Positions 22,512 through 33,200 of a stretch of 45,298 nucleotides of DNA are shown here, in pieces; positions within the stretch are counted from its first letter, which is position 1, and each line of letters begins with the position of its first letter. A program made the translations under genes and the position numbers. Origin of the DNA: Porphyromonadaceae bacterium. GTDB taxonomy: Bacteria > Bacteroidota > Bacteroidia > Bacteroidales > Paludibacteraceae. The stretch is from contig JAAYIT010000307.1 in the NCBI GenBank assembly GCA_012523295.1, positions 1-45,298 on the forward strand, given 5' to 3'. The notes under the pieces were generated by a model, which was not told where the DNA came from, ran no database searches, and saw only the letters and a list, made by a program, of their open reading frames with translations.

Positions 22512-24107
22512 ATGAAAAATAAAATGATTTCAAAATTCAAGCTAATGCCGATGATTGTATTGACAGTTGTGTTGATTTTTTCGGCATGTAAAGAAGAGAG
22601 CTTAGGTGATCCTGACCGGCTTTTCCGTCCCATCATAAGCGGAAATGTAGGCGGAACTTGGGTTACAGCTAATTGGGATAGATTTGATGGTTCAGAGAGG
22701 TATCATATCGAATTTTCAGAATATGAAGATTTTTCAATTATCTTGAAAGATACTATCATTGATGGAACCTCCATTACTTTTGATGGATTGGATTATAACA
22801 CAGATTATTTTTTCCGGGTTAAAGCTCTTGGAAAAAATATCGAGTCGCGTCCAATGGAGTATAAAACAAGGACAAGTAAACTTCCGACAAAACTGAAAGT
22901 CCCCGCTTCAAACGATATGATTGATACGCAAGCAAGAATTATCTGGACTGAAGTTACTTACGATAGTTTACATGTTTTTAATGGTAAAGAGTATATCAAA
23001 ACAATCTTTGTTTCGGATGAAGATAATTTGGATAAAGTCCTTATTGTTACCGGATTAGATCCTTCTACAACCTATACAATAAAGGCTTACACAGCCGGAG
23101 AATATCAGGGAGAGCAGGACTATGCAATGGCTGATCCACAGGTCTTCGAAGGTGATTATGTCGATTTACGCGGAATTGACCCTGCTGAAGCATATTCAGT
23201 GCTTGATCAGGTGTTCTTTGACAGTATTGCAAATTTATATCCCGGTGGATATACTGTTGTGCTGGAAGGTGGAACTCACTACCAGATCCCTACGATCAAA
23301 TTATCTGCGAATACAAAAATTGTATCCGGATTAAGTTTCTTGGGACGTGCTGTTTGGGAGTTTTACGGTGAAGTAGGAGTAAATCCCGGTGTTAATTTGC
23401 AAAACATTACGCTGGAAGGATTAATCGTAACCGATCACCCTTCCGCATTGAGAAGTGCTTCCAATTACGGCGGTAAATATTTACTCGGAATCAGAGGAAC
23501 AACCGCTGATACGAAAATTGGCGAAATCAAAGTTGTAAACTGCGATGTAAGATACAAGCGAGGTTTTTTCAGAGCACAGGCACCGGTTGAAGTTGAACAA
23601 GTTACAATCGATAATTGTGTCATCGACTCAATGGGCGGATACGGAGTGGTAAATGCCGACAACGCAGGCTCTTACCTAAAAAACATCAAAATAACCAACA
23701 CTACAATTTCGAATTGTGATAAAATTTTGGTGGATACAAAATCCAATCCTTTAGAAATGTTAAATTCCGTTTATTTAGAAAATATTACGATTCTGACAAA
23801 AGGCGGAAATTACGTTCTTGATTATCCAGACAAACCGATACCCGGCGGAGTAACAATGAAAAAAGTTATCATTGGAAATGGTGATGGAGGCACTCCGAAG
23901 GGAATGCGAAACGCCGCGATGCTCTTTACGTTAGAAGACAATTACCGTGCTTCTGACGTGAATTGGACCAATCCGATTGAATTTGATGTGCTTTCTCAAA
24001 CAACACCGGAGATTTTCGAAAATCCGGCTGAATTGAATTTCAGATTTAATCCTTCGTTTACAAACGACAAAGTAGTCGGAAAAGTAGGCGACCCACGCTG
24101 GTGGTAA
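22512..24107 (+). CDS. Surface lipoprotein: FnIII domains plus right-handed beta-helix (DUF4957/DUF5123-type)
   Basis: 531 residues from ATG 22512, chosen because it starts 16 bp after the SusD stop and yields a lipobox (VVLIFSACKE). One fibronectin-III domain (TWVTANWDRFDGSERYHIEF ... YFFRVKALG) and a second FnIII-like segment (ARIIWTEVTYD ... TTYTIKAYTAGEYQG) occupy about residues 35-205. From about 230 a parallel beta-helix follows (YPGGYTVVLEGGTHYQIPTI, NTKIVSGLSFLG, NLQNITLEGLIV, VEQVTIDNCVIDS, LKNIKITNTTISNCDKI). It occupies the slot where other loci encode SusE/F or a surface glycan-binding protein. I see no PL catalytic set, so binding of pectin is the best guess, with weak lyase activity not excluded. 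Confidence 0.7.
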   Translation: MKNKMISKFKLMPMIVLTVVLIFSACKEESLGDPDRLFRPIISGNVGGTWVTANWDRFDGSERYHIEFSEYEDFSIILKDTIIDGTSITFDGLDYNTDYFFRVKALGKNIESRPMEYKTRTSKLPTKLKVPASNDMIDTQARIIWTEVTYDSLHVFNGKEYIKTIFVSDEDNLDKVLIVTGLDPSTTYTIKAYTAGEYQGEQDYAMADPQVFEGDYVDLRGIDPAEAYSVLDQVFFDSIANLYPGGYTVVLEGGTHYQIPTIKLSANTKIVSGLSFLGRAVWEFYGEVGVNPGVNLQNITLEGLIVTDHPSALRSASNYGGKYLLGIRGTTADTKIGEIKVVNCDVRYKRGFFRAQAPVEVEQVTIDNCVIDSMGGYGVVNADNAGSYLKNIKITNTTISNCDKILVDTKSNPLEMLNSVYLENITILTKGGNYVLDYPDKPIPGGVTMKKVIIGNGDGGTPKGMRNAAMLFTLEDNYRASDVNWTNPIEFDVLSQTTPEIFENPAELNFRFNPSFTNDKVVGKVGDPRWW

Positions 24108-24113
24108 AACTAT

Positions 24114-24153
24114 AAAAAAATGGTTTTACTAAAAGATGTAAAACCATTTTTTT
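24114..24153 (+). terminator. Rho-independent terminator of the PL1-SusCD operon
   Basis: TGGTTTTAC (24121-24129) pairs with GTAAAACCA (24138-24146), flanked by an A-run before and seven T after. The symmetric A/T flanks would let it work in both directions. It begins 6 bases after the stop codon. Confidence 0.8.
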
Positions 24154-24233
24154 AATCAAATTTTTCTTTTTAAAACGAAGCAAAACAAGTCTTTAACTAC
24201 GATTGATTTTGCTTGAAATATATTTTTTATTAA

Positions 24234-25859
24234 ATGAACTCAAAACTTAATTTTGTTTTACTTTGGGCAGTAGCAATACTGTTCGTTTCGTGTGTGTCAA
24301 GCACAACAAACGCTTATAAATACGAGTATCTATATAAAGATTTACCATTCGAAATGCCAAGGGTAAAAGCTCCCGTTTTTCCAAAAAATGAGGTAAACTT
24401 ACTTGATTTCGGTGGAAATCCGGATGGAATTACACTGAATACCGATGCATTCGAAAGCGCTATGCAAGCACTCTCCGATAAAGGCGGAGGTAAACTGATT
24501 GTTCCTAAAGGAGTCTGGTTTACCGGACCGATTGTTTTCCGTTCCAATATTAACATGCACTTGGAAAAAGGCGCTCTGATTCTTTTTTCGCCCGATTTTG
24601 ATCTTTATCCGTTGGTTGAAACTGTATTCGAAGGGTTGGATACTCGCAGATGTCAATCGCCGATTTCAGGACGAAATCTTGAGAATATCGCCATCACTGG
24701 TCAAGGATCCATTGATGGTTCGGGGCATGCCTGGCGACCGCTGAAAAAGGAAAAAGTAACCGAAAGAATGTGGAAACAAGTAGTTTCTTCAGGAGGAGTT
24801 GTGCGGGGTGGAAATTATTGGTTCCCAACACAAAACTCGCTTAATGGCCACGAAATGAGCGATATGAATGTACCTCGAAAAGATATGACCGAAGCTCAAT
24901 GGCAAGAAATACGTGACTTCCTCCGTCCGGTAATGATAAGCTTTATCGAGTGTAAAAACGTCTTGTTGGAAGGAGTACTTTTCGAAAACTCTCCTGCCTG
25001 GAACATCCATCCGCTGATGTGTGAAAATGTGATTTTAGACGGAATTTACGTGAAAAACCCGAGTTATTCTCAAAACGGAGACGGGTTGGATCTGGAATCA
25101 TGTGTAAACTCAATTGTTGTAAACAGCATATTTGATGTGGGCGACGACGCGATTTGTATCAAATCCGGAAAAGATGAAGATGGCCGCCGCCGAGCTCGTC
25201 CGACGGAAAATTTAATTGTGGATAACTGTAAAGTTTTCCACGGACACGGTGGTTTTATCGTAGGTAGCGAAATGTCAGGCGGAGTAAAAAATATTTCCGT
25301 AAAAAACTGTCAATTCCTTGGAACCGATGTGGGACTTCGTTTCAAAAGTACACGCGGTAGAGGTGGGGTAGTTGAGATTATCTACATTTCCGATATTTAT
25401 ATGTTCAATATTGCAACTGAATCATTCTTGTTTGACTTATACTACGGTGGCAAATCAGCTTCCGAGTCACTCGCTGCAGGAGATGAAACTCCGATAGAAG
25501 AAGTATTCCCGGCAGTAGATGAAACCACACCGGTATTTAGAAATATTTTTGTAGAAAATATCGTTTCCAGAAATGCCAGACGCGCGCTTTTATTCAACGG
25601 TATTCCTGAGATGAACATCGACAACATTCAATTGAAAAATGCATTTATTACCTCTAAAATTGGTGCAGAACTGTCTGAATCAAGTAATATTCATTTTGAA
25701 AATGTAACTGTTATCCCTGAAAGCGGAGCAGCTCTCAAATTGAATAATGTGAAAAACTTCAATGCCGATGGTTTCAAGAGTTCCGAAACATTGAACGAAC
25801 CTTATGAAATTACAGGAAAACGCAATGACAAAATCGTGATAAATGGCAAAAGCCATTAA
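24234..25859 (+). CDS. Polygalacturonase-like glycoside hydrolase family 28 lipoprotein
   Basis: Hydrolyses alpha-1,4-galacturonosyl linkages in homogalacturonan or rhamnogalacturonan. 541 residues with a lipoprotein-type signal (ILFVSC, Cys20), so it is probably anchored at the membrane. Beta-helix with the GH28 catalytic set: N281-G-D283 in SQNGDGLDLES (usual NTDG), the Asp pair 304-305 in VGDDAICIKSG, His336/His338 in VFHGHGGF, and R369-F-K371 in GLRFKS (usual RIK). LLDFGGNPDGITLNTDAFES is the N-terminal hallmark. It is its own unit, with terminators immediately before and after. An exo- or endo-mode cannot be decided, and the long insertion at 165-230 suggests exo-action or a rhamnogalacturonan substrate. 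Confidence 0.9.
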   Translation: MNSKLNFVLLWAVAILFVSCVSSTTNAYKYEYLYKDLPFEMPRVKAPVFPKNEVNLLDFGGNPDGITLNTDAFESAMQALSDKGGGKLIVPKGVWFTGPIVFRSNINMHLEKGALILFSPDFDLYPLVETVFEGLDTRRCQSPISGRNLENIAITGQGSIDGSGHAWRPLKKEKVTERMWKQVVSSGGVVRGGNYWFPTQNSLNGHEMSDMNVPRKDMTEAQWQEIRDFLRPVMISFIECKNVLLEGVLFENSPAWNIHPLMCENVILDGIYVKNPSYSQNGDGLDLESCVNSIVVNSIFDVGDDAICIKSGKDEDGRRRARPTENLIVDNCKVFHGHGGFIVGSEMSGGVKNISVKNCQFLGTDVGLRFKSTRGRGGVVEIIYISDIYMFNIATESFLFDLYYGGKSASESLAAGDETPIEEVFPAVDETTPVFRNIFVENIVSRNARRALLFNGIPEMNIDNIQLKNAFITSKIGAELSESSNIHFENVTVIPESGAALKLNNVKNFNADGFKSSETLNEPYEITGKRNDKIVINGKSH

Positions 25860-25862
25860 CCC

Positions 25863-25902
25863 AATATGCTAAACCGCTTTGATGTGGTTTAGCATATTTT
25901 TT
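25863..25902 (+). terminator. Rho-independent terminator after the GH28 gene
   Basis: AATATGCTAAACC (25863-25875) is perfectly complementary to GGTTTAGCATATT (25886-25898), with T-run continuing to 25902. It starts 4 bases after the stop codon. Confidence 0.85.
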
Positions 25903-25970
25903 ATATATTAATACAAAATTGTGTTGTTTTTCCACTTGAATTCAATTAACCACTCAAAATTTTAGACCAA

Positions 25971-28900
25971 ATGATAAAAAAATACACTTTCTCAGTTCTT
26001 TTTTTCTTAGCCGGACTTATAACTTTAAACGGTCAAACGGTAAATGAAAATGTCAAATTAACCTGGCCCTTTGACTTAGGAACAGCCGACCAGGCAGCTA
26101 CAATCTCTCCCGCATCGGCAGCAGATTATTTTTCCACAAACTGGACAAGCATTGGCAGCAATTTGAGATTTGCTGATTACAGAACAAGCAATGGAATCAC
26201 GTTTACACGCGTTCAGCCTACGGTGCAAAACAATTCAGTCACGGAAAATGATTTCGTAGCATTTAATTTCCGTACTAAAACAGGGTTGAAATTCAAACCA
26301 ACCTCGATATCTTTTGATTCGCAACGATACGGTACCGATGGGGGTCTGATTGATGTTGTTTGGGTTGCTGAAGATGGCGGTTCAACTTCATTAGCAACGG
26401 AGATTAAACCTGCTCGTGATAATTCAGGTGCAGCAACTCATACTATTATAGATTTAAGTACGCTCACCATTCCTGAGTCAGGTGGCGACTGCATCCTATA
26501 CATTTATATCTACAGTTTAGGAAATACAAAACAAGTAGGTTTGGCGAATATTGTCATTACAGGCAACATTCAAGGAACCATTGAAAATGTAGTTACTTAC
26601 ACGCTTACCACTTCGGCCAGTCCCGAAAATGCCGGAACGGTTACCAACTTCCCAATCGGAACTACATTTGACAGCGGAACAGAAATAGCGCTGACAGCTC
26701 AGCGAAATTTTGGATATCAATTCAAAGAATGGAGAAACGGAGATGATGACTCTGTTATCTCTACTGCAAATCCTGCAAATATCACATTGACCTCAGATAT
26801 GAATGTGAAAGCTGTCTTCGAACCTATAAATACTTATTCACTTCATGTAAATATACAAGGCGGAGCAGCTCCTTATATGGTAGAAGCATCTCCTGAAGGA
26901 AATGTCATAGATGGAATTACAATGTATGAAGAAGGTACAAATGTTACCTTAACAGCTTCAAATAATCCTATTCTTACTTTTACAAACTGGCTCACAGGCG
27001 AGACGAATGCTGTTTTGCCCGTAGTGATGAACCAAAATCAAGAAATTACCGCTGTATATAGTGCTGTGGATTATGTTGTGGGGTGGGATTTCTACAAACA
27101 TGGAAATAGTAACCGTCCGGCCGATTTTTATTCTACGTCGGATAACGAAATTTCTACATTGATTTTGAGAAAAGAAGATGGAACAACTTCGGGTTGGTTA
27201 GACAAATCACAATTGGCATCCGGCGGTTACGAAGGTGCACCCGCCGCAGTGAACTGGAAACCATTAACCGATAAGTTTTACTATCAAATCACCCTCGACG
27301 CGACAGAGTTTAAAAATCTTGTCGTAAAATCATCAATGCTCTTTAATTACAACGCTTATTCTATCCAAAATGTCGAATATTCCATTGATGGAACGAATTT
27401 CACTAAGTTAGGCAGCCTCGAAATGTCAAGTGCTAAAGTTTGGTATCCGTCAGAATTTTCACTTCCGGCAGATGCCGATCATGCTCAGAAAGTATATATT
27501 CGTTGGATTCCGGATTACACTTCTGCGGTTGTCGGATCTACTTCAAACAATGATGGTACGGCAATTTCAGCAATCTATGTGCTGGGATCAAAACAAATTA
27601 TCAACGATGGAGTGGCTCCGGTTTTAACTTCATCAGTTCCTGCAAATAATGGAGTAAATGCCTCTACAACCGGAAAAATCGTTTTGAATTTCGATGAAAA
27701 AGTACAAGTTGCAGAAGGAACGAAAGCTGTTTTAGGCACAAATGATTTGACACCGGTTGTTTCCGGACAAACAATCACTTTCAACTACGCGGGGTTGGAT
27801 TACAATACAACATATACTTTCAGCCTTCCGGCAAATACTGTATCCGATCTTTCAGGAAATACGCTTACTACGCCAATTGAAATTGTATTCAACACAATGA
27901 ATCGCCCAACAGTTATTAAAAAAGCATTTGATTTTGTAGTAGGTAAAGATGGTGATTTCAAAGCCGCTATTGCAGCCGCTACAGCCGCTTCTTCGACAGG
28001 AGAACGGTTCAGAATTTTCTTCCCTGATGGTGAATATGATTTAGGTACAAATACCGGTGACGCAAATCAAAAAACGGTAGTTTCACTGCCAAATATCTCT
28101 TATATCGGACAAAGTGCTGATGGAGTGGTGCTTTTCAACAAACCGACACAAGAAGGTATCGGGATTACGGCGACAATCAATTTTACATCAAATGCCAGCA
28201 ATATCTACATGCAGGATATAACGCTGCTGAACAAGATGGATTATCGCACCGGAACTCTTTCAGGGAGAGCAATTGCCTTACAAGATCAGGGAAATAAGAA
28301 TATCTACAAGAATGTAAACCTGCTTAGTAATCAAGATACTTATTACTCGGGTAATGGAAAACACTACTTTGAAGGCGGAAGTATTCACGGAACAGTTGAT
28401 TTTATTTGCGGTGGTGGCGATATTTTCTTTAATGAAGTACTGCTCTATTTAGAAGAACGTGCCGGAAACTGTATTACCGCACCGGCTACTTCAACTGAAT
28501 GGGGATATGTTTTCAATAACTGTACCATTGATGGATTCACAATTAATAACGGAGCTTACCGGTTGGGACGTTCATGGCAAAATGCTCCAAAAGCCGTCTA
28601 TCTGAACACTACAATGAAAGTTCTCCCAACAGCTGAAGCATGGGGAGATCCGATGAACGTAGTACCTGCATTATTTGCCGAATATAACAGCATTTCAGTA
28701 AGCGGATCTTTGGTTGATTTAAGTAACAGACGAACAACTTACACCAAAGACGATACGAATGTGACTCTGAATCCGGTGCTCACAAGTGCTGAAGCGGCTC
28801 AATATACTGTTGAAAATGTATTGGGAGGAACAGATGCCTGGCAGCCAAAACTTCATACCGATCAGGCTTTGGTTCCGACAATTGCGGGAAATGAAAAAAA

Positions 28901-29255
28901 TATTACTTGGGAAAATAATGATTATGTGCTTTGCTGGGCTATTTTCAAAGATAATATCTTCCAGACATTTGTTACAACTAACAGCTATGAAATACCGGCA
29001 GATGTGGAAAGTGGAATTTTTACGGTTCGTGCCGCTAATGAAATGGGTGGTTTGAGCGCCTATTCTAATACGTATCAATACGGTCAAACCGGAGTGAATG
29101 ACATTTTTGATAATGCAGAAATTATCAATCAGAAATACTTCACAATCGATGGAAAACAAATAACGAGAATCAACGATTTCAAAGGAGTTGTTATTGTTCG
29201 TTCGGTGTTTTCTGACGGAAAAGTAAAAGTTGATAAAATCATGAGAGATAAATAA
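25971..29255 (+). CDS. Large multidomain pectin methylesterase (CE8) with C-terminal secretion-type tail
   Basis: Removes methyl esters from homogalacturonan, opening it to PL1 and GH28. 1094 residues, about three times a plain CE8. Order: signal peptide (1-22); beta-rich module (about 25-205); two bacterial repeat modules (YTLTTSASPENAGTVTNFP ... FKEWRNG ... VKAVFEP, about 210-290, and a weaker copy to 365); another beta module (about 367-530); Ig-like SbsA-type domain (TSSVPANNGVNASTTGKIVL, about 550-640); CE8 beta-helix (about 650-960). Catalytic set: GRAIALQ, Asp789 in NQDTYY, Asp810 in GTVDFICGG, Arg867 in LGRSW (usually LGRPW). The tail, YFTIDGKQITRINDFKG.. to the end, resembles that of the last protein in the window. 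Confidence 0.9.
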   Translation: MIKKYTFSVLFFLAGLITLNGQTVNENVKLTWPFDLGTADQAATISPASAADYFSTNWTSIGSNLRFADYRTSNGITFTRVQPTVQNNSVTENDFVAFNFRTKTGLKFKPTSISFDSQRYGTDGGLIDVVWVAEDGGSTSLATEIKPARDNSGAATHTIIDLSTLTIPESGGDCILYIYIYSLGNTKQVGLANIVITGNIQGTIENVVTYTLTTSASPENAGTVTNFPIGTTFDSGTEIALTAQRNFGYQFKEWRNGDDDSVISTANPANITLTSDMNVKAVFEPINTYSLHVNIQGGAAPYMVEASPEGNVIDGITMYEEGTNVTLTASNNPILTFTNWLTGETNAVLPVVMNQNQEITAVYSAVDYVVGWDFYKHGNSNRPADFYSTSDNEISTLILRKEDGTTSGWLDKSQLASGGYEGAPAAVNWKPLTDKFYYQITLDATEFKNLVVKSSMLFNYNAYSIQNVEYSIDGTNFTKLGSLEMSSAKVWYPSEFSLPADADHAQKVYIRWIPDYTSAVVGSTSNNDGTAISAIYVLGSKQIINDGVAPVLTSSVPANNGVNASTTGKIVLNFDEKVQVAEGTKAVLGTNDLTPVVSGQTITFNYAGLDYNTTYTFSLPANTVSDLSGNTLTTPIEIVFNTMNRPTVIKKAFDFVVGKDGDFKAAIAAATAASSTGERFRIFFPDGEYDLGTNTGDANQKTVVSLPNISYIGQSADGVVLFNKPTQEGIGITATINFTSNASNIYMQDITLLNKMDYRTGTLSGRAIALQDQGNKNIYKNVNLLSNQDTYYSGNGKHYFEGGSIHGTVDFICGGGDIFFNEVLLYLEERAGNCITAPATSTEWGYVFNNCTIDGFTINNGAYRLGRSWQNAPKAVYLNTTMKVLPTAEAWGDPMNVVPALFAEYNSISVSGSLVDLSNRRTTYTKDDTNVTLNPVLTSAEAAQYTVENVLGGTDAWQPKLHTDQALVPTIAGNEKNITWENNDYVLCWAIFKDNIFQTFVTTNSYEIPADVESGIFTVRAANEMGGLSAYSNTYQYGQTGVNDIFDNAEIINQKYFTIDGKQITRINDFKGVVIVRSVFSDGKVKVDKIMRDK

Positions 29256-29264
29256 ACAGCTTTG

Positions 29265-29296
29265 AGCCTGACGGGTTTTCCGGGACCTGTCAGGCT
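29265..29296 (+). terminator. Hairpin after the large CE8 gene, probable terminator
   Basis: AGCCTGAC (29265-29272) pairs with GTCAGGCT (29289-29296), and the stem extends inward by GGG/CCT. There is no proper T-run after it, so termination may be weak. Confidence 0.5.
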
Positions 29297-29347
29297 TATA
29301 AAAACAGCCTTTTTAATCCCGGTCTATTAGTCTTGATTTTTATAAAA

Positions 29348-30136
29348 ATGAAATTATCTATCAAATACCTTGCTGTTTTACTGTTGGGTGTCCTCTTAAT
29401 CAGTTCAAGCAAACGTCCCGTGCATATTTTTATGGCAGGCGATTCCACTATGGCAGACAAAACTCTGACAAGAACAGTAACAGACAGTGCGACAGGCATA
29501 AAAACTACTTATCCATACCTTGAAAGAGGCTGGGGACAACTGCTTCCGGAGTTTTTGAACGAAAAAGCGATTGTTAAGAATTATGCCCGAAACGGCAGAA
29601 GTACACGTACTTTTATCGAGGAAGGATTATGGAGTGATTTGATTAAAAACACACGGAAAGGAGATTTTGTAATCATTCAGTTCGGTCATAATGATGGTGT
29701 GATTACCAAAAAAAGCTATACAAATCCGGCTCAGTTTCGGCTCAATTTTGTCGCCTTCGTGAATGAGGTAAAAGCAAAAGGAGCCACGCCTATTCTTTGT
29801 ACACCCGTTGCAAGGCGTAAGTTTGACTCAAACGGAATGTTGGAAAAAACACATGGGGAATTTCCTGATATAATCCGTGCTGTTGCAAAGCAAGAAAAAG
29901 TAGTATTGATAGACATGGAAGTTCTTACTTCAAAAATGCTTCAAGATGCGGGAGTGGAAGAGTCCAATAAGTTTTTTCACAAATTTTCTCCCGGCGAAAG
30001 TCCGTTCTTTCCTAAAGGACATGATGATAATACCCATTTCAATGAAAAAGGCGCTAAGAAAGTAGCCGAATTATTTCTAAAAGAAACACAAAAACACAAC
30101 CTTAAAAATCTTAAAAAACTGATAAAGCAGCGCTAA
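29348..30136 (+). CDS. Rhamnogalacturonan acetylesterase-like SGNH/GDSL hydrolase (CE12)
   Basis: Removes acetyl groups from rhamnogalacturonan I. 262 residues from ATG 29348 (KLSIKYLAVLLLGVLLISSS signal), and the in-frame ATG 15 bases earlier is a poorer start. SGNH blocks: block I FMAGDSTMAD with the Ser nucleophile, block II NYARNGRSTRTF with Gly, block III VIIQFGHNDG with Asn, and block V DDNTHFNEKGAKKVAELFL with the Asp-x-x-His pair. The size and blocks match the YesT/RgaE group. It lies between the CE8 gene and the second SusC gene. Confidence 0.9.
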   Translation: MKLSIKYLAVLLLGVLLISSSKRPVHIFMAGDSTMADKTLTRTVTDSATGIKTTYPYLERGWGQLLPEFLNEKAIVKNYARNGRSTRTFIEEGLWSDLIKNTRKGDFVIIQFGHNDGVITKKSYTNPAQFRLNFVAFVNEVKAKGATPILCTPVARRKFDSNGMLEKTHGEFPDIIRAVAKQEKVVLIDMEVLTSKMLQDAGVEESNKFFHKFSPGESPFFPKGHDDNTHFNEKGAKKVAELFLKETQKHNLKNLKKLIKQR

Positions 30137-30294
30137 AAACTTAGCTTTTAATTAACCTTATTTTACTTATTAATTTTTATTTGTTTGATAAATCTATTTC
30201 CAATAAAATGAGAAATACAGTATTGTTAATGGATGTTTTTTCAATTAAATATTATTAATTAATCTCTAATACTAATTTATTAAACACAAATGAA

Positions 30295-33200
30295 ATGAAA
30301 CATGTAAAATTGAAAGCTTGTTTTGTTGCAAGCTTACTATTGTTTTCAACTTTCGCTTATGGGAAAGGACGTACTGTCACTTCATCCGCTGATGCAGTGA
30401 AAAGTCACTCAATTAAAAGTAACGCGATCTTACAGCAGCAAGACAATCGGGTTACAGTCAGCGGACAAGTTTTAGATAATAATAATGAACCTATGATCGG
30501 GGTGAGTGTACTCGAAGAAGGAACCACGAATGGTGTGGCGACTGACATCAATGGGAATTATTCGCTGACAGTAGATGCGGAATCCAGGTTATTGGTTTCG
30601 TATGTTGGCTTTACTTCTCAAATTATCCCTGTTCAAGGCAGAACGAGCATTTCGATCGTATTGCAGGAAGATACACGATCGCTTGACGAATTGGTGGTTA
30701 TTGGTTATGGTGTAGTAAGACGAAGCGATCTTACCGGATCTGTCGGCTCGATTAAAGCTGATGATATTACCAAAATAGCCGGGAGTAACGCGTTACAAGC
30801 TGTGCAGGGTAAAGTCACAGGAGTTGACTTACAGCAATCAAGCGGTCAGGCAGGTGCGGGAGTAAGTATAAATCTTAGAGGAAATCGCTCCATTACTGCA
30901 TCCAACGAACCGTTGATTTTAGTTGATGGAACAGAATATGGAAAAACTATTGATATCAATCCAACAGATATTGAATCCATTGAAATTCTTAAAGATGCCT
31001 CTTCCACAGCTATTTACGGTACACGTGGAGCAAATGGAGTTGTAATCATTACTACAAAACGTGGTAAAGCAGGTGCGACGAAAGTTGCTGTAAATTCTTA
31101 TCTCTCGTTCAATACTCCCGTACATGTGCCAAGAGTAATGTACGGTGATAGAGAGGTACAACGTTTGATTGATAAAAAAAATTACCAAGCTGATAAAGCA
31201 TCAGGAAACTGGGGCGCAAGTAATATCACACCCGAACTGGAACTTACCGAAGTGCTTGAGGATTTTACCGAAATAGGAATTTATAACGATAAATCTTATA
31301 CCGATTGGTTAGATATTATTCTCCAAAACGGATTAACGAAAAATATTGAAACATCTGTTTCGGGAGGAAATGACAAAACTAACTTCAGTTTGTCACTTGG
31401 CGGAATGTTTGAAGAAGGTTTGATGAAAAAAGATCTTCAAAACAGATACAATGTGAAAACTACAATTGACCATCGGCTTAACCGGATATTCAAAACAGGA
31501 ACCAGCTTGCTATTTACGTACAAAGACCGTGCTGCTCGTAATTCGAGCGTTTTCAATCAGGCATTGAAAATGACCACAATTACACACGCGTATCGTAAAG
31601 ATGGTTCGATTATCGAGACTCCAAACCCGCGATACGCGGCTCACTCCAATCCATTGTTGGATGAAATTGAAGGAAACTACGTCAACAATACGGAATCTAC
31701 TCGATTTTTCGGAAACGGATATATTGAAATAAGTCCGATTACCAGTGCAGTTTTCAAGTCGTCTATGACTGTTGACCGTAGCAATGCACGTATTGGTGGA
31801 TATCAGGATTATCAGAGTGTGTCTCGCTATCAGGCTCCGGCTACTAGTTATATTTCTTCAGAATTTAATAATAATACTCGCTACACTTGGGAAAATACAT
31901 TGACCCATATTACTGATTTTGGAGGTACAAAACATGATTTGACTACACTTCTCGGACATAGTATGAATCAAAGTGTATTTGAATCAACTCACACATTTGG
32001 AGATGCAGGTAAAGAGCATTACTACAAGAGTTTGTATTATGACCTGACTCGAATATCTTCACCGACAACTGAATCAAACTACATTAAACAAGCGATGCTT
32101 TCTTATTTCGGACGTTTGAACTATAAATATGATGAACGATATTTGCTGACACTTTCAATGCGTGCAGATGGCTCTTCTACATTAGCTCCGGGACATAAAT
32201 GGGGATATTTTCCTTCTGCTGCCGTTGCATGGAGAGCCAGTGAAGAAGCATTCCTGAATAATGTGGATTGGTTAAATAACCTGAAATTTCGTGCTTCATG
32301 GGGTGTTTCGGGAAATGCTGCCGTTCATGCTTATTCTACAATGTCAACGTTAAGTGACATTCAGGTTTACTACTACTTGGGTGCGAAAAATATTTCGGGA
32401 AATTATCCGAGCGTATTTGGAAACACTTCTTTAAAATGGGAAACTACAAGAGCTACAAACTTTGCAGTTGATTTTGGAGTGCTGGACAATCGTATTTCGG
32501 GAAGTCTGGATTTTTATTTCTCACATACGTATGATTTGCTTTACCCGAGAAGCGCTCCGGCATCATCTGTATATCCGAGCGTAATTTCAAATATCGGTGA
32601 AACAAAAGGAAACGGAGTGGAATTATCTCTCTATACTTTATTGGTGAATAACAGCGATTTTACTTGGGATGCAAACTGGTCTTACACAACATTTAAAGAT
32701 CAGGTCGTGTCATTGTCTGAAGGTGTTTCAAGAAACATTATTGGAACAACCGGACAAATTGTGGGAGAGCCGGTTTCTATTTTCTACGATTACAAAGTGG
32801 ATGGTAACTGGGATGTGGGTGAATTTGAAGCGTTTAAAACCAAATGGTTAGCTGAAAATCCGGGTGGAGAACTTGCTTACCCATCTGCATATGGCGAACC
32901 GGGGACTTTGAAATTAATTGACAGAAATAACGATGGTCAATTAGACGATGATGATAAATTTGTTTACAATCGCTCTCCAAAACACATTTTTGGTATGAAC
33001 AACAACTTGAGTTACAAAAACTTCAATTTGTCAATATTTGCACTGGCACGTCTTGGCGCTACAATCGCCTATGATATGAACACTCAAATGAACTACGAAT
33101 CTGCAAACTGGGGAGATTTGGATTATTGGACTCCAACAAATACAGGTGCAAAGTTCCCAAGTCCGGGTGCGGCCAGTACTATTTTCGCAAGTTATGGTTC

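Noticed and set aside
28719-29159. Minus-strand ORF of 146 codons
   Set aside because: It is antisense within the 3' part of the large CE8 gene, with no signal or family motif.
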